64,000 bases of DNA from Luteimonas granuli (GTDB lineage Bacteria; Pseudomonadota; Gammaproteobacteria; Xanthomonadales; Xanthomonadaceae), in assembly GCF_007795095.1 (NCBI RefSeq), contig NZ_CP042218.1:124001-188000 (forward strand), given 5' to 3'. Both the position numbers and the translations under genes were made by a program. The notes beneath the pieces are model-generated. The model was not told the origin of the DNA. It did not search any database and saw nothing but the letters and a program-made list of their open reading frames with translations. This document shows positions 18,074 through 25,008 of the stretch, in pieces. The first letter of the stretch is position 1. Each line of letters opens with the position of its first letter.

Positions 18074-18477
18074 GCGGCAGCCAGCAGCCAGAACACGCCG
18101 CCCGGATGGTGGGCCCGCGCGATGCTGTACATGAAGGCGAAGGTCGCGACGGCCGCGACATAGCACGCCGTACGCACCCGCGCCGAGCGGCCGCGCCTGA
18201 GCGCGAACATGCCCAGGGCCACGTAGGCTACCAGCAGCACGATCTTCGCGGTGAGCCAGCCATTGGCGAACAGGGCACCGGGCAGGATGGTCAGCAGCAT
18301 CAGCGCCGCGGTGAGCAGGGTGGTGTCGATGGCGTAACTGAGGTAGCGCACCGGCGCGGCCAGCGCCCAGCCCGGCTGCCCGAACTGGACCAGCAGGCCG
18401 CGCAGCGCGAACAGCAGCCCGCTGGCCATCACCGCGGCGACGTGCACCCACTTGATCTGCGGATAGAACTCGATCAT
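18070..18477 (-). CDS. SirB2-family membrane protein
   Basis: From the ATG at 18477 the product is 135 residues with four hydrophobic segments, beginning MIEFYPQIKWVHVAAVMASG and including LSYAIDTTLLTAALMLLTIL and WLTAKIVLLVAYVALGMFAL. The tail is ARAHHPGGVFWLL. This is the SirB2 family pattern. The function is unknown; related genes often sit beside NO and denitrification genes. It begins 4 bases after the nnrS stop, so it is probably in the nnrS operon. Confidence 0.85.
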   Translation of the reverse strand: MIEFYPQIKWVHVAAVMASGLLFALRGLLVQFGQPGWALAAPVRYLSYAIDTTLLTAALMLLTILPGALFANGWLTAKIVLLVAYVALGMFALRRGRSARVRTACYVAAVATFAFMYSIARAHHPGGVFWLLAAA

Positions 18478-18481
18478 CTCG

Positions 18482-19693
18482 CTATCCCGGCCTCCCGTCG
18501 GCTCGCGGCGACAGGTAGATCCTGCCGAGTCGCGCCACCCAGGGACCCAGAGCCACCAGCCAGCCGAGCGCGGCCACCGCCCACCAGGCACCCGGATCGC
18601 TCGCGACGTCGGCGAGGATGCGGACGATCGCCACCACCTGGATGGCGATGAAGGCGAACCAGGCCACCCCCGGCATCTCGATCCTGCGGCCGGAATGGCC
18701 CTGGGTGACCCGGGTGACCATCGCCACCAGCAGGCTGCCGAAGAAGCCCACGAACAGGGCATGTGCGGGCGCCCGGCCGAGGACGAAGCCCTCGCCGGCG
18801 AAGTAGACCAGGCTCTGCACCGCATACAGCCCGAAGGTCACCGGCAGCCAGGCCAGGCCGAGGAACAGCACTGCGAGGATCCCCGGCTTGGGTCCGCGCG
18901 GCCACCAGCGCCACAGCGCGAGCAGGGACAGGCCCAGCAGCGGCAGGTCAGCCAGCCACAGCCAGGCGTAGGCGTGCACCAGTTCGAGGGCCAGGTGCAG
19001 CAGGCACAGCGCCCAGAACGCCCCCAGCAGCCACAGTGGCCGCCAGGAGACATAGCCGGGCACCACGTTGCCCGCGAAGAACGGGAACATCCGGTGCGCC
19101 ACCGTCAGGTAGACCGGCAGCAGCAGGCCGAAGGTGCCGATCTTGATGCTGGCGAAGATCCATGACGGCGACCCGACCAGCAATGCCGCGCCGAACGCCG
19201 CCAGCCCGATCCAGCCCATCAGCAGGGCCGCGAAGCAGGAGCGTGCATGCCAGGTGCGGTTGCGGTCGCGCAGCACCAGGTCGCCGAGGAAGCACAGCCC
19301 GGCCGTCCAGCCGGCCAGGGTCATGGCCAGACCGATCTCGATGCCGGCAGGCGCGCCCAGGGCCCCGAGGAGCGTCGCGATCTGTCCGCCGAACATGCCC
19401 AGGCCCACCGGCACGTAGTGCCAGCGCGCCGCCTCGGGCAGTCCCATCCACTTCGGGAACGTGGTCAGCAGGAAGCCGAAGATGAAGCTCGGCAGCATCT
19501 GGTACTGCATGACGATGGCGTGCAGCCAGCCGGCGTACGGGTCCGGCTGCGACATCGACAGCAGGCCCGGCCAGCGCGCTGCGGCCAGCCAGGCTGTCCA
19601 CCACGCCATCGCCAGCAGCACGTTGCCGGCGCCGACGAAGAACATGATGCGGTGGGGGGGCGGCGGCGAGCAGCCGCGGCGAGAGGCGGGCAT
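18482..19693 (-). CDS. nnrS: NnrS family heme-copper membrane protein (N-terminus probably frameshifted)
   Basis: NnrS proteins help bacteria resist nitric oxide and nitrosative stress. The 403-residue open frame has about twelve hydrophobic segments and family motifs such as GWLHAIVMQYQMLPSFIFGF, AHRMFPFFAGNVVPGY, ELVHAYAWLW, and AHALFVGFFGSLLVAMVTRV. In this frame the start MPASRRGCSPPPPHRIMFF is poor. If the G7 tract at 19654-19660 had one base fewer, the protein would start at the ATG at 19709 and read MDTRSDARLSPRLLAAAPH then RIMFFVGAGN, the usual NnrS opening (408 aa). The FNR box spacing also supports 19709. Confidence 0.9.
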   Translation of the reverse strand: MPASRRGCSPPPPHRIMFFVGAGNVLLAMAWWTAWLAAARWPGLLSMSQPDPYAGWLHAIVMQYQMLPSFIFGFLLTTFPKWMGLPEAARWHYVPVGLGMFGGQIATLLGALGAPAGIEIGLAMTLAGWTAGLCFLGDLVLRDRNRTWHARSCFAALLMGWIGLAAFGAALLVGSPSWIFASIKIGTFGLLLPVYLTVAHRMFPFFAGNVVPGYVSWRPLWLLGAFWALCLLHLALELVHAYAWLWLADLPLLGLSLLALWRWWPRGPKPGILAVLFLGLAWLPVTFGLYAVQSLVYFAGEGFVLGRAPAHALFVGFFGSLLVAMVTRVTQGHSGRRIEMPGVAWFAFIAIQVVAIVRILADVASDPGAWWAVAALGWLVALGPWVARLGRIYLSPRADGRPG

Positions 19694-19744
19694 CGGATCG
19701 TGTGTCCATGGCGCAAGTGTGGGCCTTCCGGCGGCGGAGCGGCC

Positions 19745-19758
19745 TTGACCCAGGTCAC
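19745..19758 (-). promoter_or_regulatory. FNR-type box upstream of nnrS
   Basis: TTGACCCAGGTCAC has one end mismatch to a TTGAC-N4-GTCAA palindrome. Its centre is 42.5 bases from the A of the ATG at 19709, exactly the spacing seen at hemN. A class II position would start transcription one base before that ATG. The -10 (CACACT, 19721-19716) is weak. Confidence 0.6.
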
Positions 19759-19802
19759 CGGGAGCGCTGGTGAGGGCTCAGGCGTTCTGCGGGAGATGAA
19801 AA

Positions 19803-20300
19803 ATGGTTCTTCTCCGGACTCCGGGGGTGACGGCATGCAGTTGGCGCGTTGTCGTGCTTCTGGCGCACGGTCGCGCCTTGAAGTCGCTTCGTTGGGGTCC
19901 GCGCAGCCCGTCCCGCGCACAGGGGGTGTGCTCCCCCGGCCGTCTCCGCGTCCTGCTCCCATCGGCCGGCCGCCGGCCATCCATGGCCGGCTGTCCGCAC
20001 ACCCCCTGTACGCGGGACGGGTTCCGACGTTCTGCGGCTTCGGGAGGAGGATCAAGAGCGGCGGAGCCGGGCTCCTAGTCATAACGCCCCGTTTCGACGT
20101 CGACGTGGCCCTCGTCCCGACCGCGACCAAAGGTCGTGCCCGCCGCGGATGCAGGGGGGATGCCCAGAGCCGGCCATGGATGGCCGGCGGCCGGATCCGG
20201 GAGCAGGACGCGGAGAATCCGGCTGGGCATCCCCCCCCTGCATCCGTGGCGGGCGGCCAGGACTCGAGCGGAGCGTCCGTGGCGGGCGGGCCGGACTCGA
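19803..20300. repeat. Long inverted repeat, copy 2
   Basis: This is the reverse-complement partner of 16975-17450, located between nnrS and norB. Hairpin B has arms 19907-19930 and 19998-20021; hairpin A has arms 20138-20167 and 20223-20254. The order and orientation are reversed relative to copy 1, with the same shared loop motif. The intervening CGACGTCGACGTGG-type spacer is also conserved but has diverged. Frames are open through here but have no protein character. No gene is seen between 19710 and 20386. Confidence 0.85.
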
Positions 20301-20308
20301 ACGGAGCG
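20243..20308. repeat. Two tandem 33-base units
   Basis: TCCGTGGCGGGCGG then CCAGGACTCGAGCGGAGCG is followed by a second unit beginning TCCGTGGCGGGCGG at 20276 and ending in CGAACGGAGCG. The units differ by a few bases. They overlap the outer arm of hairpin A. Copy 1 of the large repeat has a single unit (about 16993-17018, reversed). Confidence 0.75.
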
Positions 20309-20332
20309 TCCATCGATCAGGAGAAAAACCTG

Positions 20333-20363
20333 AAAAAAAAGGGGGCGGACTGCGTCCGCCCCC
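20333..20363 (-). terminator. Intrinsic terminator of norB
   Basis: On the minus strand a perfect 10-bp stem (GGGGGCGGAC / GTCCGCCCCC, 20363-20354 with 20350-20341) with a 3-base loop precedes eight T (20340-20333). It lies 24 bases below the norB stop. Confidence 0.9.
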
Positions 20364-20386
20364 TCCGGCCATGCGCCGGGAAACGA

Positions 20387-22663
20387 TCAGGCTTCGTTGC
20401 CGAGCCGGTCGCCGACGGGCTCGCGGCGGCGACCCGGCGAGAGCCAGAGCGAAGCCACGAACAGGCCGATCAGCAGTGCGCCGCAGGCGAAGATCACGTC
20501 GCCCGGGGTACGCATCCAGACCAGCATGTCGATGATCGGACGGCCCATGAACTCGGCCGAGCGTGCATACCAGTAGCCGTCGTTGATGCTGGCCTCGAGC
20601 TGCAGCACGCCCAGCGGCAGCAGGGTCAGCACGGTCATCAGGGCCAGACCGATGTTGAGCGCCCAGAAGCCCGAACGCAGCAGGCCCTCGCGCCAGACCA
20701 GGTTGGGCTTGAGGCCGCGCAGGCAGTACAGCATCAGGCCGATGCCGAGCATGCCGTACACGCCGAACAGGGCGGTGTGGCCGTGGGCCGCGGTCAGGTT
20801 GGTGCCCTGCATGAAGTACAGCGCGATCGGCGTGTTGATCAGGAAGCCCAGCAGGCCGGCCCCGACCAGGTTCCAGAAGCTGACCGCCAGGAAGCACATG
20901 ATCGGCCACTTGTAGCGCTGCATCCAGGGCGTGGCGCGGCCGTTCTGCCAGGTCTCGTAGGCCTCCCAGCCGATCAGCGCCAGCGGGACCACTTCCAGCG
21001 CCGAGATGCTCGAGCCCACCGCGATCACCGCCGTGGTCGTGCCGGCGAAGTACAGGTGGTGGAAGAGGCCCAGCACGCCGCCGGCCATGAAGATGATGGT
21101 GGCGAAGAGCACGCTGTTGGTCGCCGTCCTGCCGCGCACCAGGCCCAGCTTGACGAAGATGAAGCTGATCACCGCGACCGCGAACACCTCGAAGAAGCCC
21201 TCCACCCACAGGTGGATGATCCAGAAGCGCCAGTAGGTGATGATCGAGATGTGCGAGTGCTCGCGCCACATCAGACCGGCCGCGTACAGCAGGCCGATGG
21301 CGACCACCGACAGGAACAGCAGGCCGGCGATCGAGGACATCTCGTCCCTGCGCTTGAGCGCGGGCCACAGGGCACGTCCCATCAGGGTCAGCCACAGCAG
21401 GAGGCCGATGAAGAGATAGATCTGCCAGAAGCGGCCGATGTCGGTGTACTCCCAGCCCTGGTGGCCGAACCAGAAGTTCCTGTCCAGGCCGAGCTTGTTC
21501 ATCACCGCCATCCACTGGCCGGCGAACGAGCCGACCACGATCAGGATCAGGCTGATGAACAGGAAGTTGACTCCGAAGCGCTGGAACTTCGGCTCATGCC
21601 CCGAGATCGCCGGCGCCAGGTACAGGCCGGTGCCCAGCCAGGCGGTCGCGATCCAGAGGATCGCCAGCTGGGTGTGCCAGGTGCGGGTCAGCGTGTAGGG
21701 CAGGTATTCCGCCAGCGGCAGGCCGTATGCGGCCTGGCCTTCCACCTGGTAGTGGGCGGTGGTCGCACCCAGCAGGATCTGCACCAGGAACAGCGCCATC
21801 ACCAGCCAGAAGTACTTGGACACCGCGCGCATCGAAGGCGTCACCGCGATCGACAGCGACGGGTCGCTCTTCGGCGGCACGAGCGGCGTTTCCTTGCCGT
21901 GGCTGACGGCGTAGTGCCAGACCAGCAGGGCGATGCCGGCGATCATCAGCAGGACGCTGAAGAGCGACCACATCAGGCTGCTGGAGGTCGGAGTGTTGCC
22001 GACCAGGGGGTCGTGCGGGAAGTTGTGGGTATAGCTGATCTCGCTGTCCGGGCGCTCGGTCACCGTGGCCCAGGACGCCCAGAAGAAGAAGCCCGACATC
22101 AGGCGCCGGTGCTCGGCGTCCGGGATGGGGTTTTCGCGCAGGGCGTAGGTCTCGCGCAGATGGGCGCTGGCCGGGTCGTCGGAGAACACGCTGTCGTAGT
22201 GCGCGCTCACCACCTCGATGGCGCGGGCACGCTCGTCGCTGATGACGAGGGTGTCCTCGGAACCGTTGTAGGTGTTGATGCGGATGTCGGGCCGCAGCTG
22301 CGCCTGGAGGCGGGCCTGGTCGTCCGCGGGCAGGGAGCCGTACGAAGCGCCGTACTGGGCCTGCGCCCGGCCTTCCAGCATCGCCAGGGCCTCGCGGTGC
22401 AGCCATTCGGCCGACCAGTCGGGCGCCAGCAGGGCACCGTGGCCCCAGATCGAGCCGATCTGCTGTCCACCGAAGCTCTGCCAGACCTGGCGACCGGTTT
22501 CCAGTTCCTGCTTCGTGAAGACCACCTGGCCGCTCTGGGTCACGATCTTCGATGGAAGCGGGGGTGCCTGCTGATGGATCTCGCGACCCATCCACAACAT
22601 GACAGCGAACGTGACCATCAGCAGGGCGGACAGCCCCCACCACAGTCGTTTGGTGGTATCCAT
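20387..22663 (-). CDS. norB: Quinol-dependent nitric oxide reductase (qNOR, NorZ type)
   Basis: The enzyme reduces two NO to N2O using quinol. At 758 residues it is the long form, with the N-terminal helix and periplasmic domain fused (MDTTKRLWWGLSALLMVTFA; GQQIGSIWGHGALLAPDWSA) in place of a separate NorC. The catalytic heme-nonheme iron core has HTQLAILWIATAWLGTGLYL, WREHSHISIITYWRFWIIHL, FHHLYFAGTT and AHGHTALFGVYGMLG as histidine-bearing motifs. The ribosome-binding site is GAGGAGAG. It is flanked by its own terminator and an FNR-type box. Without other nir/nos genes in view, NO detoxification or partial denitrification are both possible. Confidence 0.95.
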   Translation of the reverse strand: MDTTKRLWWGLSALLMVTFAVMLWMGREIHQQAPPLPSKIVTQSGQVVFTKQELETGRQVWQSFGGQQIGSIWGHGALLAPDWSAEWLHREALAMLEGRAQAQYGASYGSLPADDQARLQAQLRPDIRINTYNGSEDTLVISDERARAIEVVSAHYDSVFSDDPASAHLRETYALRENPIPDAEHRRLMSGFFFWASWATVTERPDSEISYTHNFPHDPLVGNTPTSSSLMWSLFSVLLMIAGIALLVWHYAVSHGKETPLVPPKSDPSLSIAVTPSMRAVSKYFWLVMALFLVQILLGATTAHYQVEGQAAYGLPLAEYLPYTLTRTWHTQLAILWIATAWLGTGLYLAPAISGHEPKFQRFGVNFLFISLILIVVGSFAGQWMAVMNKLGLDRNFWFGHQGWEYTDIGRFWQIYLFIGLLLWLTLMGRALWPALKRRDEMSSIAGLLFLSVVAIGLLYAAGLMWREHSHISIITYWRFWIIHLWVEGFFEVFAVAVISFIFVKLGLVRGRTATNSVLFATIIFMAGGVLGLFHHLYFAGTTTAVIAVGSSISALEVVPLALIGWEAYETWQNGRATPWMQRYKWPIMCFLAVSFWNLVGAGLLGFLINTPIALYFMQGTNLTAAHGHTALFGVYGMLGIGLMLYCLRGLKPNLVWREGLLRSGFWALNIGLALMTVLTLLPLGVLQLEASINDGYWYARSAEFMGRPIIDMLVWMRTPGDVIFACGALLIGLFVASLWLSPGRRREPVGDRLGNEA

Positions 22664-22727
22664 TCAACTCTCCTCGGACACAGGCTTTGTGCCGGCGCAA
22701 TCCTGACGAGTGGCCGAGAAAAACGAA

Positions 22728-22741
22728 CTGACGTGGGTCAA
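22728..22741 (-). promoter_or_regulatory. FNR-type box upstream of norB
   Basis: CTGACGTGGGTCAA (minus strand TTGACCCACGTCAG) shares 13 bases with the azurin box. Class II placement predicts a start near 22693, 30 bases above the norB ATG; AGGATT near 22704 is a possible -10. It lies just beyond the fnr stop. Confidence 0.65.
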
Positions 22742-22780
22742 GCAGAAGTGAACCGGCGTTGTCCGGTGCGAGCGGAGGAC

Positions 22781-23536
22781 TCAGCTGCGCAGGACGGGAC
22801 CTGCGAGCGTCTCGAGTTGGACGCGATCGAGGAGTTCGAGTTCGCGGCGGTCGACGGCGATCATGCCATCGCGCTGGAAGCGCTTGAGCACGCGACTGAC
22901 GGTTTCCGGCGCCAGCCGCAGGTAGTTGGCGATGTCGGTCCGCGCCATGGTCAGCTGGAAGCGGTCGGGCGAGAAGCCGCGCGCCTCGAGTCTCCGGGAG
23001 AGTCCGATCAGGAACGCCGCCATGCGCTCGTCGGCGGTCCAGTCGCCGGCCAGAAGCGCGGCACGGCCGATGCTGCGGCTCAGCAGGCGGAACAGGTGCT
23101 GCTGCAGGCCGGGCAGCTTCCCGGCCAGCACCGAGATCTTCGGAAACGAGAACCGGCACAGCATGACCGTGTCCAGGGCCACGGCGTTGCATGGGTAGGT
23201 GTCGCCGTCGATGCCGTCCAGGCCGATCACCTCGCCCGGGAAATGGAAGCCGAGCACGTGCTCGCGGCCGTTGGCATCGATGATGTAGGTCTTGACCGTG
23301 CCGGCCCGCACCGCGGCGATCGCCTCGAACGGATCGCCCACGCGGAACACGTGGTCGCCGGCATGCAGCGGGCCGACGTGCTCGACCAGCATGTGCAACT
23401 CGCCCAGCGAGGCCTTGTCCATGCCCTGGGCCATGCAGGCCTGGGAGAACGCACAGGTGGAACAGAAGTGCAGCTCGTCGCCATCGTCGGCCAGGATGCT
23501 GGGATCGACGCGCGGAAACGCGACCTTGTTCACCAC
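22781..23536 (-). CDS. fnr: Fnr-type transcriptional regulator with [4Fe-4S] sensor cysteines
   Basis: This is a CRP/FNR-superfamily activator that senses oxygen. The N-terminus carries FCSTCAFSQAC (Cys-x2-Cys-x5-Cys), and the fourth ligand is the Cys in ALDTVMLCRFSF, matching E. coli FNR Cys20/23/29/122. A cyclic-nucleotide-binding fold follows (FRVGDPFEAIAAVRAGTVKT, GFHFPGEVIGLDGI). The C-terminal helix-turn-helix is RTDIANYLRLAPETVSRVLK, with the E-x2-SR that reads TTGAT/TTGAC half-sites. The start is GTG at 23536, preceded by GGGGGAGGT; an open frame to 23635 would overlap hemN. It follows hemN by 19 bases, so it is probably co-transcribed from the hemN FNR box and autoregulated. Confidence 0.93.
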   Translation of the reverse strand: MVNKVAFPRVDPSILADDGDELHFCSTCAFSQACMAQGMDKASLGELHMLVEHVGPLHAGDHVFRVGDPFEAIAAVRAGTVKTYIIDANGREHVLGFHFPGEVIGLDGIDGDTYPCNAVALDTVMLCRFSFPKISVLAGKLPGLQQHLFRLLSRSIGRAALLAGDWTADERMAAFLIGLSRRLEARGFSPDRFQLTMARTDIANYLRLAPETVSRVLKRFQRDGMIAVDRRELELLDRVQLETLAGPVLRS

Positions 23537-23555
23537 GGACGGACCTCCCCCGGCG

Positions 23556-24959
23556 TCAGATGGCGCGGGAGAAGCGGGGCCGGGTGTCCGGGTCGGCGGG
23601 GGGCGGGGTGAGATAGCGGTCGAAGCACATGGCAATGTTACGCAAGAGCAGCCGTCCGCGCGCGGTCACTCTGATCCGGCGAGGTTCGATGCGTACCAGA
23701 CCGTCCTCCTCCAGGGGCTTCAGCTTCTCCAGCCCTTCGGCGAAATAGTCTTTGAAAACAATGGCATGGCGCCGCTCCAGCGCATCCATCGGCACCTCGG
23801 CCTGGCACATCAGCTGCTGGATCAGATCCGCGCGGATGACGTCGTCCTCGTCGAGCTGCATGCCGCGGAACACCGGCAGGCGGCCCTCGTCGATCGCGAG
23901 CTGCCACGAGGGCAGGTCGCGCGGGTTCTGGCTGAAGGTGTCGCCGATATGGCTGATGGCGCTCACGCCCATGCCGATCAGGTCGCTGTCGGCATGGGTG
24001 GTGTAGCCCATGAAGTTGCGGTGCAGGCTGCCCCGGGCCTGGGCCATGGCCAGGTCGTCGTCGGGCAGGGCGAAATGGTCCATGCCGATGTATTCGTAGC
24101 CGGCGGCCGACAGCTTCCGGATCGCCAGCTCCAGCAGGCCGAGCTTCTCCTCGGGGCTGGGCAGGTCCTCGGCCTTGATCCGGTTCTGCGGGCGGAAGAC
24201 CTCGGGCAGGTGGGCATAGCCGTAGACCGCCAGGCGGTCCGGGCGCATCTCCAGAACGGTGTCGAGCGTGCGCGCGAAGCCCTCGGGGTTCTGCCGGGGA
24301 AGACCGTAGATCAGGTCGACGTTGACCGAGCGGAAGCCGTTGGCGCGACAGGCCTCGACCACCGCGCGCGTTTCCTCCACCGACTGGATGCGGTTGACCG
24401 CCTCCTGTACCACCGGGTCGAAGTCCTGGACGCCGAAGCTCGCCCGATTGAAGCCGATGCGGCCGAGCTCGGCGATGTCGGCCGGCGACACGAAGCGCGG
24501 GTCGAGCTCGATCGAGATGTCGCTTTCCTCCGGCCGGGCGAAGTGGTACTGGCGGCGCAGGGCATCGACCAGTTCGCCGATCTGCGACGGATCCATGAAG
24601 TTCGGAGTGCCGCCGCCCAGGTGCAGCTGGACCACCTCGCGGTCGCGGTCGAACAGCGCCGCGGTCATGTCGATCTCCCGGTACAGCCTCGCCAGGTAGG
24701 TCTCGGCGCGGGACTTGTCGCGGGTGATGATGCGGTTGCAGCCGCAGTAGAAGCAGGGGCTGACGCAGAAGGGGACGTGGACGTAGAGCGACAGCCGACG
24801 CGGGATCGGGTCCCCATTGCTGGCCGCCGCGGCTTCGCGCAGCTGGTCCTCCCCGAACGCGCTGCTGAACTGCGGCGCGGTGGGATAGGAGGTGTAGCGC
24901 GGCCCCGGCCGGTCATAGCGGCGGAGCAGGTCGGCATCGAAGGGCTGGGAGGCGTCCAT
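23556..24959 (-). CDS. hemN: Oxygen-independent coproporphyrinogen III oxidase
   Basis: This radical-SAM enzyme makes protoporphyrinogen IX for heme when oxygen is low. The 467-residue protein has the family opening RYDRPGPRYTSYPTAPQF and the cluster motif VPFCVSPCFYCGCNRII (Cys-x3-Cys-x2-Cys plus the HemN-specific extra Cys). It also has the SAM segment LHLGGGTPNFM and the C-terminal HemN domain (RDLPSWQLAIDEGR). The ATG at 24959 lacks a Shine-Dalgarno sequence and lies one base below the transcription start predicted from its FNR box, so a leaderless mRNA is likely (inference). Confidence 0.95.
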   Translation of the reverse strand: MDASQPFDADLLRRYDRPGPRYTSYPTAPQFSSAFGEDQLREAAAASNGDPIPRRLSLYVHVPFCVSPCFYCGCNRIITRDKSRAETYLARLYREIDMTAALFDRDREVVQLHLGGGTPNFMDPSQIGELVDALRRQYHFARPEESDISIELDPRFVSPADIAELGRIGFNRASFGVQDFDPVVQEAVNRIQSVEETRAVVEACRANGFRSVNVDLIYGLPRQNPEGFARTLDTVLEMRPDRLAVYGYAHLPEVFRPQNRIKAEDLPSPEEKLGLLELAIRKLSAAGYEYIGMDHFALPDDDLAMAQARGSLHRNFMGYTTHADSDLIGMGVSAISHIGDTFSQNPRDLPSWQLAIDEGRLPVFRGMQLDEDDVIRADLIQQLMCQAEVPMDALERRHAIVFKDYFAEGLEKLKPLEEDGLVRIEPRRIRVTARGRLLLRNIAMCFDRYLTPPPADPDTRPRFSRAI

Positions 24960-24966
24960 GGAGGGG

Positions 24967-25008
24967 ATACTGAAGCAGGGTCGGGAGGCATGCCTTGACT
25001 CCGGTCAA
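24967..25008 (-). promoter_or_regulatory. FNR-dependent class II promoter of hemN-fnr
   Basis: TTGACTCCGGTCAA at 24995-25008 is a perfect palindrome. Minus-strand CAGTAT (24972-24967) has its centre 32 bases below the box centre, the same geometry as at ccoN. The predicted start is 24960, adjacent to the hemN ATG. The box overlaps the last codons of the upstream EptA gene. Confidence 0.8.

Noticed and set aside
19247-23611. A 1454-codon open frame on the plus strand
   Set aside because: It lies antisense to nnrS, norB and fnr, whose products are unmistakable. In high-GC DNA the opposite strand is often open. Its translation is low-complexity.
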